Of a stretch of 64,000 nt of DNA, positions 17,118 to 27,352 are shown in pieces. The notes under the pieces were generated by a model that had not been told where the DNA came from, searched no databases, and saw only the letters and a list, made by a program, of their open reading frames with translations. This DNA comes from Rhodococcus zopfii NBRC 100606 = JCM 9919 (GTDB taxonomy: Bacteria; Actinomycetota; Actinomycetes; Mycobacteriales; Mycobacteriaceae), in the NCBI RefSeq assembly GCF_001895025.1, contig NZ_BCXI01000036.1:29940-93939 (forward strand). Reading direction: 5' to 3'. A program made the position numbers and the translations under genes. Position 1 is the first letter of the stretch; every line of letters begins with the position of its first letter.

Positions 17118-18740
17118 TCATCTCCGGGTGATGTCGAGATCACCTTCCTGGAACTGCGACCGCAGCCGCTTCTTGTCGAACTTGCCGACGCTCGTCTTCG
17201 GGACCTCGCTGATCACGGTCCAGTTCTCGGGCAGCTGCCACTTGGCGACCTTGTCCGACAAGAACTCCCGCAGGGCATCGACGTCGGTGGTGCTGCCTTC
17301 GCGCAGCACGACGGCGACGAGCGGCCGCTCGTCCCACTTGTCGTCCGGCACCCCGATGACGGCGGCCTCGATCACGTCCGGATGTCCCATCACGGCGTTC
17401 TCGAGGTCCACCGAGGAAATCCACTCGCCGCCGGACTTGATGATGTCCTTGGTGCGGTCGGTGAGAGTGAGGTACCCGTCCGGGGTGATCGACCCGACAT
17501 CACCGGTGCGCAGCCATCCGTCGTCGAACTTCTCCGGAGCATCGACGCCGTAGTAGGAACCGGTGATCCACGGTCCCCGCACTTCCAGCTCACCGATGCT
17601 GTGGCCGTCGTTCGGCACGACGTCCCCGGCGTCGTCGACGAGCCGGGCCTGTACCGATGCCGAGAACCTGCCCTGCGTGTAGCGGTAGCGCCACAGGTCG
17701 TCGCCTTCGGCACCCGCCGGCGGTCGGGCAACCGAGCCGAGGGGCGAGGTTTCCGTCATGCCCCAGGCGTGCAGCACCTGCACGCCGTGGTCCTTGTCGA
17801 AGGCGTGCATCAGCGCCGGTGGCACCGCGGAGCCGCCGATGAGGACCTCGTTCATGAAGGAGATGTCCTGCGGGTGCTCCTCGAGGTACAGGTGCAATCC
17901 CTGCCAGATGGTGGGAACGGCGGCCGCGAAGGTCGGACGCTCGGCGGCGATCAGCTCAGCCAGCGGCGCCGGCTGCAGGAAGCGGTCCGGCATGATCAGC
18001 GACGCACCGATCATGAACGCCGCGTAGGGAAGTCCCCATGACATGGCGTGGAACTGCGGCACCACCGCCAGGGTGCGGTCACCCTGTTTGATGCCGGGGC
18101 CGTCGGTCATGCACACCTGCATCGAGTGCAGATAGATCGAGCGGTGCGAGTACGCGACGCCCTTCGGGTCTCCGGTGGTGCCGGACGTGTAACACATCGC
18201 GGCCGCGGAGCGCTCGTCGAGCTCGGGCCAGTCGAAGGTGGTGGGCTGGTCGGCGATCAGCGCCTCGTACGTGTGGACCTGCACGCCGTCCGGTACGTCG
18301 AGCCCGTCCGCGGAGTCGCCCGTCACGATGACGTGCTTGACGGTGGTCAGCGCAGGAAGGTGCGGCGCGAACAGCGGGATCAGTGACGGGTCGACGATGA
18401 CCACCTGGTCCTCGGCGTGGTTGGCCACGTGGATCAGCTGCTCCGGGAACAGCCGGATGTTGAGGGTGTGCAGGACCGCACCCATCGACGGGACCGCCAG
18501 GTATGCCTCGAGATGCTCGGCGTTGTTCCACATGAAGGTCGCCACTCGCTGATCCCCGGTGATCCCGAGGCCGCGCAACGCGTGTGCCAGCGCGGCACAG
18601 CGCCTGCCCACCTCGGCGTAGCTCCGTCGACGCGGACCGGAATCGGTCCACGTCACGACCTCGGCGTCGCCGTGGACGGTGCTGCCGTGTCGCAGCAGCT
18701 GCGCGATCGACAACGGCGCGTCCTGCATCGTGCTCAACAT
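17118..18740 (-). CDS. AMP-forming medium/long-chain acyl-CoA ligase (FadD-like)
   Basis: The 540-residue adenylate-forming enzyme has [18 protein letters not shown] (P-loop), [14 protein letters not shown] (A5), [17 protein letters not shown] (A7) and [20 protein letters not shown] (hinge), with the catalytic C-terminal lysine in [12 protein letters not shown]. It resembles the AlkK/medium-chain fatty-acyl-CoA ligase branch. The ATG at 18740 follows GAGGAG by 8 bases; a second ATG is 4 codons in. Divergent to an HsaB-like reductase across a 200-base promoter region with a CTCAACGAGTTGAG palindrome. Different branch from the ligase at 10112. Confidence 0.9.
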   Translation of the reverse strand: MLSTMQDAPLSIAQLLRHGSTVHGDAEVVTWTDSGPRRRSYAEVGRRCAALAHALRGLGITGDQRVATFMWNNAEHLEAYLAVPSMGAVLHTLNIRLFPEQLIHVANHAEDQVVIVDPSLIPLFAPHLPALTTVKHVIVTGDSADGLDVPDGVQVHTYEALIADQPTTFDWPELDERSAAAMCYTSGTTGDPKGVAYSHRSIYLHSMQVCMTDGPGIKQGDRTLAVVPQFHAMSWGLPYAAFMIGASLIMPDRFLQPAPLAELIAAERPTFAAAVPTIWQGLHLYLEEHPQDISFMNEVLIGGSAVPPALMHAFDKDHGVQVLHAWGMTETSPLGSVARPPAGAEGDDLWRYRYTQGRFSASVQARLVDDAGDVVPNDGHSIGELEVRGPWITGSYYGVDAPEKFDDGWLRTGDVGSITPDGYLTLTDRTKDIIKSGGEWISSVDLENAVMGHPDVIEAAVIGVPDDKWDERPLVAVVLREGSTTDVDALREFLSDKVAKWQLPENWTVISEVPKTSVGKFDKKRLRSQFQEGDLDITRR

Positions 18741-18770
18741 GAGAACTGCTCCTCGAGTCGGATGGTCGGG

Positions 18771-18784
18771 CTCAACGAGTTGAG
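18771..18784. promoter_or_regulatory. CTCAAC-GA-GTTGAG palindrome in divergent promoter region
   Basis: A perfect inverted repeat lies 30 bases upstream of the ligase start and about 155 bases upstream of the HsaB-like gene. A related half (CTCAACATGAG) overlaps the ligase start codon. It is a reasonable regulator site, but its owner is unknown and it does not match the KstR consensus as I remember it. Confidence 0.35.
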
Positions 18785-18939
18785 ATTCCCACACACTGTG
18801 ACAGGTGACTACAGGGAGTGGGTACAGAACGTGCGCGCCCAGACGACCGGCCCGCACGCCCGCTGTCCGGGAGCACCCTCGCCGTCCGGGTGGGCGATGG
18901 CGGACACTGGTCCCGAACCCGACAGCCGATTGGAGCATG

Positions 18940-19434
18940 ATGACCGCAGAACACGCAGTGCTGGATCCGCGCCGGATGCGCGACGTGATGGGCAACTTCT
19001 GCACGGGAGTCACCGTCATCACCGCCTTGGACGGTGACGAACCGCTCGGCTTCGCGTGCCAGTCCTTCACGTCCGTGTCGCTGGAGCCTCCGCTGGTGTC
19101 GTTCTGCCCGGCCCGCACGTCGACGACCTGGCCGAAGATCCGCGAGATCGGCACGTTCTCGATCAACGTGCTGGCCGCGAGCCAGCGCACCCTGTGCGCG
19201 GCGTTCGCCGTCAGCGGCGGCAACAAGTTCCGCGGCGTGGACTGGACTCCCGGCGACAACGGCGCCCCGGCCATCGAGGGGGCGATCGCACGCGTCGAGG
19301 CGACGCTCGAGGCCGAGCACGACGCCGGTGACCACACGATCGTGGTGGCGCGGGTGACCGGCCTGACGGCGCTGCACAGCGGCGGCCCGCTGCTCTTCTA
19401 CCGCGGCAGCTACGGTCACTTCGACGAGATGTGA
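18940..19434 (+). CDS. HsaB-like flavin reductase
   Basis: The 164-residue flavin-reductase-domain protein matches HsaB, the reductase partner of the steroid-ring monooxygenase HsaA: RRMRDVMGNFCTGVTVITAL, GFACQSFTSVSLEPPLVSFCP, FSINVLAASQ, and GDHTIVVARV...GGPLLFYRGSYG. It would supply reduced FMN/FAD to a two-component monooxygenase. It is about 20 residues shorter than HsaB at the C-terminus, so it may serve another oxygenase; the luciferase-like gene just downstream is one candidate. Two adjacent ATGs (18937, 18940); the second has the better spacing from GGAG. Confidence 0.82.
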   Translation: MTAEHAVLDPRRMRDVMGNFCTGVTVITALDGDEPLGFACQSFTSVSLEPPLVSFCPARTSTTWPKIREIGTFSINVLAASQRTLCAAFAVSGGNKFRGVDWTPGDNGAPAIEGAIARVEATLEAEHDAGDHTIVVARVTGLTALHSGGPLLFYRGSYGHFDEM

Positions 19435-19452
19435 ACGGTGCCGGTGAACGGC

Positions 19453-19470
19453 CGGCAGGAATACCTGCCG
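19453..19470. terminator. Small hairpin after the HsaB-like gene
   Basis: CGGCAGG-AATA-CCTGCCG forms a 7-bp stem 18 bases after the stop codon of the flavin reductase. It is weak for a terminator and could be an attenuator before the next gene. Confidence 0.4.
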
Positions 19471-19539
19471 CCTGTGTCCGGTTGTGCATCAGAGGTGTGC
19501 CCGGCGTCCGATCCCGGGCCGTGACGCGAAGGATTCCCG

Positions 19540-20529
19540 GTGACCGTTCCCCTCTCCATCCTCGACCTGGCACACATCGGCAAGGGTGAGACCGCGCGGG
19601 ACAGCTTCGCCGCGAGCGTGCGAATGGCGCAGCTCGCCGAGGAATGGGGTTACCGGCGCATCTGGTACGCCGAGCACCACAACATGCCGTCGATCGCGTC
19701 GTCGGCGACGAGTGTGCTGATCGCGCACATCGCCGCGCATACGTCGTCGATCCGGCTCGGTGCCGGTGGGATCATGCTGCCGAACCATTCGCCGCTGACG
19801 ATCGCCGAGCAGTTCGGCACGCTCGCGTCGCTGCATCCGGGGCGGATCGATCTGGGACTCGGCCGAGCGCCGGGCAGCGATCAGAACACGCTGCGTGCGC
19901 TGCGGCGTGATCCGTCGTCGGCGGACAGTTTCCCGCAGGACGTGCTGGAACTGCAGGCGTACCTGCGGGGACAGAGCCGCATCCCGGGCGTCGACGCGAT
20001 CCCCGGCAAGGGCACCGATGTGCCGCTCTATATTCTCGGATCGTCCCTGTTCGGCGCGAAACTCGCTGCGCTGCTGGGCCTTCCGTACGGCTTCGCGTCC
20101 CATTTCGCGCCGCAGGCCCTCGAGGACGCGGTCGCGCTGTACCGGCGTGAGTTCCAGCCGTCCGAGCAACTCGCCGAGCCGTACGTCATCGCGGGTGTCG
20201 GGGTGATCGCCGCCGACACCACCGAAGAGGCCCAGGATCTGTTCGAGGCCACCAAACGCAACCGCGTCGTGCAGATGGTCGGGCGTGGTCGCAGCTTCAC
20301 CGACGAGGAGGTCGAGTTGCTGCTCGACTCCCCCGCCGGCCGTCAGGTGATGCAGATGCTGCACTACACCGCCGTCGGCAACCCCACCGAGGTCCGTGAA
20401 TACCTGGACGCGTTCACCGAGCGTGCCCAGGCCGACGAACTGATCGTGGTCTCGTCGGCACCGGGCCGCACCGCGTGGCTCCGTTCGCTCGAGTTGCTCG
20501 CTGAGGTCAGCGGCCTCGTCCCCGCCTGA
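19540..20529 (+). CDS. Luciferase-like flavin-dependent monooxygenase
   Basis: The 329-residue TIM-barrel protein belongs to the bacterial luciferase-like (LLM) superfamily: [37 protein letters not shown], and [23 protein letters not shown] are typical of the MsnO8/YhbW branch. Such enzymes use FMNH2 delivered by a reductase; the HsaB-like gene 105 bases upstream could provide it. GTG start at 19540 with GAAGGA six bases upstream. Its last 23 bases overlap the convergent allophanate hydrolase gene. Substrate unknown. Confidence 0.88.
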   Translation: MTVPLSILDLAHIGKGETARDSFAASVRMAQLAEEWGYRRIWYAEHHNMPSIASSATSVLIAHIAAHTSSIRLGAGGIMLPNHSPLTIAEQFGTLASLHPGRIDLGLGRAPGSDQNTLRALRRDPSSADSFPQDVLELQAYLRGQSRIPGVDAIPGKGTDVPLYILGSSLFGAKLAALLGLPYGFASHFAPQALEDAVALYRREFQPSEQLAEPYVIAGVGVIAADTTEEAQDLFEATKRNRVVQMVGRGRSFTDEEVELLLDSPAGRQVMQMLHYTAVGNPTEVREYLDAFTERAQADELIVVSSAPGRTAWLRSLELLAEVSGLVPA

Positions 20530-22246
20530 CTCCCCCGCGGGTGCTGTGCTGAACGAGGGTCGCGGCCAGGTGGGTGCGCCAGGAGCCGGCGGCGGTGATG
20601 TCGCGGGCGGCGGATGCGGCGTCGTCGCCGCACACGAACCCGGTCTCCCAGGTGCCGTCGTCCAGCTGCACCGAGCCCAGACCCATCGGGGAGGGCAGCG
20701 CGGCCAGGAAGCGGCCGAGCGCGGCGGGTGAGCAGACCCACCGCTCTCCTTCCAACGACGCGCCGCCGTCCGCGCAGCGCACCACCGCGGGCTTGGGCGG
20801 CTGCGTCGGCAACGCGGTCATCCGGTACTCCGGTGCCGTCGAGACCGGTCCGGCCCAGCGGGCACCGAGCGCGGTGAGCTGACCGGCGAGCGGCTGGTCG
20901 TGCAGGTGCGCACCGAACACGATCAGCGGAAACGACTGCGCCCCGGCACGTTCCGGCCACGACGGCGTCGACAGATCGCGCGGCGCTCCGGCCAGGCGCG
21001 ACGCCACGTCCGCCGCGACCGCGTCGTGTCCGGCCGGCGCGAGCACCGTCACCCCGAACTGCGCTGTGCTGCCGTCGCTCTCGCGGACCTCACCGGCCGG
21101 CACCGCGACCGCGCACAGGTCGAACAGATTGCAGAAGTTCGTGTACGTGCCCAGCCGCGAGTTGACCCCGACGGGATCGGCCTCGACCTGCGCGATCGTC
21201 GGGTGGAACGGGGCGGTCGGCACCAGCAGCGCCGCGCAGTCACCCCAGGCGGTCATCGCCCGGTCGCGGAGTTCGGCGAGGGTCGCGCGGTCGCGCAGCA
21301 GGTCGACGGCGGAGAACCGGGCCGCGCCGCGCACGATCCCCGCGACCACCGGATCCAGCCCCGCTCCCCGTGCGGCGGCGTCGACGAACTCGCCGACGGC
21401 GGCCCACCGTTCGGCGACCAAGGCCCCGTCGTACAGCAGCCGGGCGGCGGCGAGGAAGTCGTCCAGGTCGATCTCGACGATCCGGAACCCGGCCGCCCGT
21501 GCCCGCACCGCGGCGGCGGCGAAGGCGGCGCGCCACCGCTCGTCGAGTTCGGGAAGGTCGCGGGGCACCGCGACCGCGGCACCGGGCGCCGCAGCCAACG
21601 GCACGTCCGCGGCCCACGGCCGGCCACCGGGGGCGGTCGCCATGATCGCGACCGCTCGTTCGGCGGACGGGAGGTCGCGGGCGAAGATCGTCACGCAGTC
21701 GTAGCTCGCGCAGGCCGGTACGATGCCCTCGGTCGCGACCGTCCCGACCGTCGGTTTGATGCCGACGATCCCCTGGAACGCGGCCGGGACCCGGCCGGAT
21801 CCGGCGGTGTCGGTGCCGATCGCGATGTCCACGACCCCGAGCGCGACCGCGACGGCGGACCCCGACGACGACCCGCCGGACACGTACTCGGGTCGCCGCG
21901 CGTCGCGGACCGCGCCGTACGGGCTGCGGGTGCCGACGAGCCCGGTGGCGAATTGGTCGAGGTTGGTCTTGCCGACGACGACCGCGCCGGCCGCGCGCAG
22001 CGCCGCGACGGCGGCGGCATCGGTGTCGGGGACGTAGCTGTAGCCGGGGCACGCGGCGGTCGTGGGCAGCCCCGCGACGTCGACGTTGTCCTTCACCGCC
22101 AGCAGAACACCGGCGAGTTCCCCACCGCGACGGACCGATTCGGCGTACTCGACGGCGACCTCGGTTTCGTCACGCAGGTGCACGAACACCTCGGGCCGGT
22201 CCGCCTCGCGCAGTCGAGCATAGGCCTGTGCCACACGGTCGGTCAT
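20507..22246 (-). CDS. atzF: Allophanate hydrolase
   Basis: The 579-residue protein has an amidase-signature domain: catalytic Lys in [22 protein letters not shown] and the nucleophile region [12 protein letters not shown], followed by a C-terminal domain ([22 protein letters not shown]) typical of AtzF/DUR1 enzymes. It hydrolyses allophanate to ammonia and carbon dioxide, the last step of urea/guanidine breakdown through carboxylation. The ATG at 22246 overlaps the stop of the carboxyltransferase gene by 4 bases (ATGA), so the two are translationally coupled. It is the last gene of a five-gene operon. Confidence 0.92.
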   Translation of the reverse strand: MTDRVAQAYARLREADRPEVFVHLRDETEVAVEYAESVRRGGELAGVLLAVKDNVDVAGLPTTAACPGYSYVPDTDAAAVAALRAAGAVVVGKTNLDQFATGLVGTRSPYGAVRDARRPEYVSGGSSSGSAVAVALGVVDIAIGTDTAGSGRVPAAFQGIVGIKPTVGTVATEGIVPACASYDCVTIFARDLPSAERAVAIMATAPGGRPWAADVPLAAAPGAAVAVPRDLPELDERWRAAFAAAAVRARAAGFRIVEIDLDDFLAAARLLYDGALVAERWAAVGEFVDAAARGAGLDPVVAGIVRGAARFSAVDLLRDRATLAELRDRAMTAWGDCAALLVPTAPFHPTIAQVEADPVGVNSRLGTYTNFCNLFDLCAVAVPAGEVRESDGSTAQFGVTVLAPAGHDAVAADVASRLAGAPRDLSTPSWPERAGAQSFPLIVFGAHLHDQPLAGQLTALGARWAGPVSTAPEYRMTALPTQPPKPAVVRCADGGASLEGERWVCSPAALGRFLAALPSPMGLGSVQLDDGTWETGFVCGDDAASAARDITAAGSWRTHLAATLVQHSTRGGVRRGRGR

Positions 22247-24249
22247 GCCGCCGCCGTCCCGAGCCGGGTGCCGCGGGAGAGTTCGCCGTCGGCTTCCCAG
22301 CGGGCGCGTTCCTCGTCGCGGGCCGCTTCCATCTTCGCGCGGACCACGCCGATCGAGTCGGCCTCGCGGTCGAGGAAGGCGAGGTGCTCGGCGAGGGAGA
22401 ATTCCCCCTCGGTGATGTCGACGAGGCCGCGGCCGGCGGCGGTGTCGGCGCGCAGGTCGAGCAGTTCCTCGGCGGAGACCGGGTACCAGGAGATGCGATC
22501 GAAGAACCGCAGCAACCACGGATGTTCGGGTTCGAATCCGCCTGCCCCTTCGGGGAATCGGTGATTCCACACCTGGGTGGTGCGGCCGACAAACTGATAG
22601 CCGCCGGGCCCTTCCATGCCGTAGACACACAGGTACGCGCCGCCGATCCCGACCGCGTTCTCCGGGGTCCAGGTCCGGGCCGGGTTGTACTTGGTGGTGA
22701 CGAGCCGGTGCCGGGGATCGAGCGGAGTCGCCACGGGCGCACCGAGATACACATCGCCGAGGCCGAGCACGAGATAGGACGCGTCGTACACGGTCTTGTA
22801 CACGTCGTCGACCGAATCCAGGCCGTTCATGCGGCGGATGAATTCGATGTTCCACGGGCACCACGGGGCGTCGGCGCGCACGCCGTGCATGTAGCGTTCG
22901 GTGGCGAGCCGCGTGGCGGGGTCGTCCCAGCTCAGCGGCAGCCGCACGGTGCGGCTGGGGACGACGAGCCGGTCCGCGGCGGGCAGCGCCGCCTCCGTCT
23001 CGAGGACCGCGCCGAGCACCGATCCGGTACTCGTCACCGTCGGATCGAATTTCACTTGCAGGGAACGGATTCCGGGGGTGAGGTCGACGAGCCCGCGCAG
23101 CCCCGTCCGTTCGAGGGCGGTCTGCAGCGCGTGGACGCGGGCCCGCAGCACCAGGTCCAGCGACATGGTGCCGTACTCGACGAGGATGTTGTCGTCGCCG
23201 CTGCGGCGCACCGTCACCGACGTGGTGCCGTCGGCGGTCGCGCCGCGGTGCAGCACGCCGTCGTCGCCGTCGCCGATACCGCCGACGACGGGCACCGCCG
23301 CGCGCCGGGCCGGGCCGAACACGTTGGGCGAGGCCACTGTTGCGGCACGTACCGGGACCAGCCGCAGGCGGTCGCCGGGGGCGAGCTGCCCCATCTTCCA
23401 GCGATCGGCGGTGACGACGGTGACCGGGCAGACGAAACCGCCGAGGCTGGGTCCGTCGGGGCCGAGCAGGATCGGGGTGTCGCCGGTGAAGTCGAGGGTG
23501 CCGACCGTGTAGGGGGTGTCGTGGATGTTCGACGGGTGCAGTCCGGCCTCGCCGCCGTCGGGTCGCGCCCACGTCGGCTTGGGTCCGATGAGCCGGATGC
23601 CGGTGCGGTCGGAGTTGTGGTGCACGGTGTACGCGGTGCCGTAGAGGGTGTCGATGTCGTTGCGGGTGAAGAACTCCGGTGCGCCGTGCGGTCCTTCGGT
23701 GACGGCAACGGTCCAGTCGTGGCCGATCGCGGGGATCTCCTCGGCGGTGAGGCGCCGGGGCGTTCCGGTGGACGTACCGAGCGGCAGTGCGTCACCCTCG
23801 GCGAGGACCCGCCCGGAGACGCCCCCGAACTTGCCGAGGGTGAACGTCGCGCCGGACCCGAGGTACGGGTCGACATCGAGGCCGCCGGCGACGGCGATGT
23901 AGAGGCGCAGACCCGCACCGGTGACGGCGCCGACGTCCAGGATGCCGCCGGCCGGGACCGTGACGGGCGTCCACTGCGGGACCGGACGGCCGTCGACGGT
24001 GACCGCGGCGGCCGCGCCGGTGACCGCGACCGTGGTCTCGGCGTCGAAGCGCAGGCGCGGGCCGGCCATGGTTGCCTCGAGTCCGGCGGCGCCCTCGGCG
24101 TTGCCGACCGCGAGGTTCGCGAGCCGGAACGACAGGTCGTCCATCGGGCCGGACGGCGGGACGCCGATCTTCCAGTAGCCGACGCGTCCGGGCCAGTCCT
24201 GGACGGTGGTGAGCGGTCCGGGCCGCAGGACGGTGCAGGTCGCGCTCAC
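22243..24249 (-). CDS. KipA-KipI carboxyltransferase of urea/guanidine carboxylase type, lacking BC and BCCP
   Basis: The 668-residue protein equals only the carboxyltransferase part of urea carboxylase: an N-terminal KipA/AHS2 domain (VLRPGPLTTVQDWPGRVGYW, GVPPSGPMDDLSFRLAN) and a C-terminal KipI/AHS1 domain (LPLSWDDPATRLATERYM, PWNIEFIRRMNG, YLVLGLGDVYLGAP, TTKYNPARTWTPENAVGIGG). Full enzymes of about 1200 residues carry a biotin carboxylase before it and a biotin carrier after it; neither is present, nor encoded nearby. The operon context predicts carboxylation of guanidine or urea, so the biotin subunits must come from elsewhere or the reaction differs. GTG start overlapping the previous stop (GTGA). 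Confidence 0.85.
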   Translation of the reverse strand: MSATCTVLRPGPLTTVQDWPGRVGYWKIGVPPSGPMDDLSFRLANLAVGNAEGAAGLEATMAGPRLRFDAETTVAVTGAAAAVTVDGRPVPQWTPVTVPAGGILDVGAVTGAGLRLYIAVAGGLDVDPYLGSGATFTLGKFGGVSGRVLAEGDALPLGTSTGTPRRLTAEEIPAIGHDWTVAVTEGPHGAPEFFTRNDIDTLYGTAYTVHHNSDRTGIRLIGPKPTWARPDGGEAGLHPSNIHDTPYTVGTLDFTGDTPILLGPDGPSLGGFVCPVTVVTADRWKMGQLAPGDRLRLVPVRAATVASPNVFGPARRAAVPVVGGIGDGDDGVLHRGATADGTTSVTVRRSGDDNILVEYGTMSLDLVLRARVHALQTALERTGLRGLVDLTPGIRSLQVKFDPTVTSTGSVLGAVLETEAALPAADRLVVPSRTVRLPLSWDDPATRLATERYMHGVRADAPWCPWNIEFIRRMNGLDSVDDVYKTVYDASYLVLGLGDVYLGAPVATPLDPRHRLVTTKYNPARTWTPENAVGIGGAYLCVYGMEGPGGYQFVGRTTQVWNHRFPEGAGGFEPEHPWLLRFFDRISWYPVSAEELLDLRADTAAGRGLVDITEGEFSLAEHLAFLDREADSIGVVRAKMEAARDEERARWEADGELSRGTRLGTAAA

Positions 24250-24893
24250 GGTCGGGCCTCCGGTCGGGTAACGATCATCTGCACGGCGGTGGGGTCGAAT
24301 CCGTTGCAGGGGTTGTTGATCTGCGGGCAGTTGGACACCAGCACGAGGGTGTCGATCTCGGCGCGCAGCGCGAGCCGGCGACCGGGCGCGGAGAGTCCGT
24401 CGACGATGCCGAGGGTGCCGTCCGGGTCGACGGGCACGTTCATGAAGAAGTTGACGTTGCCGACCAGATCGCGTTTACCGAGGCCGTGTTTCGCGCCTTC
24501 GGCCAGGAAGTTCTCGACACACGCATGCTGGTGGCGGGTGTGGTGGCCGTAGCGCAGGGTGTTCGATTCCTGCGAGCAGGCGCCGCCGATGGTGTCGTGG
24601 TTGCCGACCTCGTCGGCGACGATCGTCATCATCGGGTTGCCCTCCTGGTCGCGGATCACCGATCCGGTGGTCAGGAACAGCGAGCGCTGCGCGGCGATGG
24701 TGGCCTGCGCGCTGTACCGGATCGCGGTGTCGGGGGCGCCGTAGAAGAGGGTGTCGACGGCCTGGTTTCCGTACAGGTCGACGATGGTGAGAACGTCCCC
24801 GGCGGCGACGAGCGCCGACCACGGTCCGCGGGGCGCGACCGTCTCGTCGAGGATCACGGCGCCGGGGACGAGGGGTGCGGGAGCAGTGGTCAT
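24246..24893 (-). CDS. DUF1989 protein, urea-amidolyase-associated protein 2 (carboxyguanidine deiminase subunit family)
   Basis: The 215-residue DUF1989/UAAP2 protein shows GDVLTIVDLYGNQAVDTLFY, FLTTGSVIRDQEGNPMMTI, and the Cys/His-rich NHDTIGGACSQESNTLRYG and HHTRHQHACVENF, with VSNCPQINNPCNGFDPT at the C-terminus. Conserved Cys and His residues fit a metal or catalytic site. Members paired with UAAP1 have been reported as the two subunits of carboxyguanidine deiminase (CgdAB), which converts carboxyguanidine to allophanate. Start ATG at 24893 overlaps the upstream stop (ATGA) with GAAGGAG inside the upstream gene. Confidence 0.85.
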   Translation of the reverse strand: MTTAPAPLVPGAVILDETVAPRGPWSALVAAGDVLTIVDLYGNQAVDTLFYGAPDTAIRYSAQATIAAQRSLFLTTGSVIRDQEGNPMMTIVADEVGNHDTIGGACSQESNTLRYGHHTRHQHACVENFLAEGAKHGLGKRDLVGNVNFFMNVPVDPDGTLGIVDGLSAPGRRLALRAEIDTLVLVSNCPQINNPCNGFDPTAVQMIVTRPEARP

Positions 24894-25732
24894 CGTGCGA
24901 CTCCTTCGGTCGGCAGGGCGGCGGTGTGGACGTCCTCGGTGTTGCGGTGCGCGCGGTCGTATTCGGGGCCGATTCCGGGGGCACGCGCGGCGAGGTCGGC
25001 GAGGTCGGCGGGGGCGCGCCAGGCGAGCAGTTCGATAGTGGTGGTGTCGAAGGTGGGCGATTCGTCGAGCGGGTGCGCGGTGTTCGCGACCGCGACGATC
25101 AGCGGAAGATGCAGCAGCAGTTCGACACTCGCTCCGGGACCGGCGTTTCCGGTGGCGATCGCACTGCCGTCGTCGGCGATCCGGACGCCGTGGAAGAACG
25201 AGACGGTCGGGGCCACGTCGCGGGGACCGAGGCCGTGTTTGAGGGCGGCGAGGGTGAGCAGTTCCCGCCCGGCCGGGGCGCCGGAGTGCACCGAACCGTC
25301 GCCGTAGCGGGCGGTGTTGGCGGCGGCGGTGGTGGTGCCGCACAGCGCGTCGTGCCGGCCGGAGGTGTCGGCGACGATCGTCGCGAGCACTCGCCCCTGG
25401 TCGTCGAGCAGCGGGTGGTCGACGCCGAGGTACGCCTGCCACGGCACCTTGACGGTGTCGGCGACGTTGAGCCGCTCCCACGGGGCGTCGGCGCGCCACA
25501 GCATCAGGTGGGCGCAGCCTCGGCCGTCGAGGTCGGTCAGGCGCAGCCGGGTGCCGCGGGCGAGCACCTTCGAGGTGTAGCGGCCGCCGGGCACGGTCTC
25601 GGCCCACACCATGTCCGCGGCGTCGACGGGCGGGTTCGGCCAGGCGGAGGCGGGAACGACGGGCATCGGGACGTCGTGCCGCCCGGCCTGGGAGCGGGCG
25701 TGGTCGCGGGCTGCGGTGGTGGTGGCGGTCAT
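24890..25732 (-). CDS. DUF1989 protein, urea-amidolyase-associated protein 1 (carboxyguanidine deiminase subunit family)
   Basis: The 280-residue UAAP1 protein is a longer paralogue of the next gene: GTRLRLTDLDGRGCAHLMLW, ADTSGRHDALCGTTTAAAN, TVSFFHGVRIADDGS and LLLHLPLIVAVANTAHPLD. The pair is expected to form the carboxyguanidine deiminase heterocomplex. The ATG at 25732 follows GAGGAG. It is 26 bases downstream of the permease gene and overlaps the next gene by 4 bases. Confidence 0.85.
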   Translation of the reverse strand: MTATTTAARDHARSQAGRHDVPMPVVPASAWPNPPVDAADMVWAETVPGGRYTSKVLARGTRLRLTDLDGRGCAHLMLWRADAPWERLNVADTVKVPWQAYLGVDHPLLDDQGRVLATIVADTSGRHDALCGTTTAAANTARYGDGSVHSGAPAGRELLTLAALKHGLGPRDVAPTVSFFHGVRIADDGSAIATGNAGPGASVELLLHLPLIVAVANTAHPLDESPTFDTTTIELLAWRAPADLADLAARAPGIGPEYDRAHRNTEDVHTAALPTEGVAR

Positions 25733-25758
25733 GGTGACTCCTCGAAGGATGCGGACGG

Positions 25759-27294
25759 TCAGAGCGGGCGGACGGGCCGCGGGTGTATCCGGCCGCGGGG
25801 GAAGCACAGGATCCCGAGGGCGACGATCGCGACGATGGAGATCGGCCCGGCCCAGCGCAGGATCGGGGTGGTACCCGCCGGGTCGAAGATCTCGGCGCGC
25901 GGCCACGACAGGTTCACGACCATGACCAGCCCGTAGAGGACGGCCCCCGCGTTGACGAGGACACCCCAGCGGCCCAGGGAGAACAGGGGCCGGCCCTCGG
26001 CGTCGGTGCCGCCGGCGCCGGAGATCCAGCCGCCGGTCAGCCGCCGGTACAGCATCGGCGCGGTCACGAGCAGGTAGGCGAGGTAGATCGCAATGATGCA
26101 CACGCTCGCCAGCGTCGAGAAGATCGCCGAGTTGCCGACGTTGAGCAGCAGCACCGCGACGCAGGCGAGGCCGACGACGATGGCCGGGACGATGGGGGTG
26201 CCGGTGCGGCGGTTGACGGTCGCGAGGGCCTTGGAGAACGGGAGGCGCTCGTCGCGGGCCATCGAGAACATCAGGCGGGACGCGGCGGTCTGGATGGCGA
26301 GTGTGCAGATGAGGATCGCGATCGCGACGTCGACGAGCAGCACGGTGCCCCAGGGCGAGGACAGGACGGTGTCGAGCACGTATGGCAGACCCTCGGTGGC
26401 GAGGCGGCCGTCGGTGAGGCTGGGCGCGGCCATGAGCGCGCCGAGGATCATGAGGCCGCCACCGAGCGCGGACACGCTCAGCGCCATGCGGATGGTGCGG
26501 GGTGCGACGCGGCGGGGATCGCGGGTCTCCTCGGCGAGTTCGCCGGCGGAGCCGAAGCCGACCATGACGTACGCGGCCATCAGGCCGGAGGCGATCCATG
26601 CCCAGCCGTATCCGGACTGACCCTCGTGGACGCCCGTGTCGAAGACGACCTGCGGGCCGCGCTGGGCGTGCGTGAAGAACACGCCGATGACGGCGACGAC
26701 ACCGACGATCTCGCAGACGACGCCGACGGTGTTGACCCGCGCCATCCAGCGCACGCCGACGCTGTTGACGGTGGTGGTGACGACGAGAAGGACGGTGCCG
26801 AGCAGGACGGCGTTGGCGGCACCGCTGGGCGAGGTGAGCGACGTGTCCTCACCGATGATCTGGAAACCGGACCAGACCGCCGGCAGCACGACCTGCAGGG
26901 CGATCGCGGCGGCGGAAGCGGTGACGATCTGCGCGAGAATCATGAACCAGCCGCCGAACCAGCCGAGCACCTCGCCGCCGAGACGCCGCGACCACTGGTA
27001 GACGGCCCCGGACAGCGGGTAGCGGGCGGCCAGTTCGGCGAAGCACAGGGCGACGAGGAACTGGCCGGCGAACACGACGGGCCAGGTCCAGAAGAAGGCC
27101 GGTCCGGCGAACCCGAAGCCGAGGCCGAACAACTGGAAGATCGTGGTGAGGATCGAGACGAACGAGAATCCGGCCGCGAACGAGGCGAACTTCCCGAGCG
27201 AGCGGTGGAGTTGCTGTTCGTATCCGAATTCGGCGAGATCTCCCGCGTCGCCGCCCTTGTCGGGTGGCGCGGCGGTGGGCGTGGTCAATGCCAT
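25759..27294 (-). CDS. APC-family amino acid/amine permease
   Basis: The 511-residue membrane protein has about twelve helices and APC-superfamily features (YPLSGAVYQWSRRLGGEVLGWFGGW; GFGSAGELAEETRDPRRVAPRT). It is the first gene of the operon and probably imports the substrate degraded by the following genes, such as guanidine, urea or a related amine. The ATG at 27294 is supported by GAGGA five bases upstream; the frame continues 66 codons further but those residues are not family-like and would overlap the GlnR-type box. Confidence 0.88.
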   Translation of the reverse strand: MALTTPTAAPPDKGGDAGDLAEFGYEQQLHRSLGKFASFAAGFSFVSILTTIFQLFGLGFGFAGPAFFWTWPVVFAGQFLVALCFAELAARYPLSGAVYQWSRRLGGEVLGWFGGWFMILAQIVTASAAAIALQVVLPAVWSGFQIIGEDTSLTSPSGAANAVLLGTVLLVVTTTVNSVGVRWMARVNTVGVVCEIVGVVAVIGVFFTHAQRGPQVVFDTGVHEGQSGYGWAWIASGLMAAYVMVGFGSAGELAEETRDPRRVAPRTIRMALSVSALGGGLMILGALMAAPSLTDGRLATEGLPYVLDTVLSSPWGTVLLVDVAIAILICTLAIQTAASRLMFSMARDERLPFSKALATVNRRTGTPIVPAIVVGLACVAVLLLNVGNSAIFSTLASVCIIAIYLAYLLVTAPMLYRRLTGGWISGAGGTDAEGRPLFSLGRWGVLVNAGAVLYGLVMVVNLSWPRAEIFDPAGTTPILRWAGPISIVAIVALGILCFPRGRIHPRPVRPL

Positions 27295-27352
27295 GGGGTC
27301 CTCGATTCGCGCAGCCGTCAAAACCTGTCGGGTGACAGTTTTAAGGGGGCGC

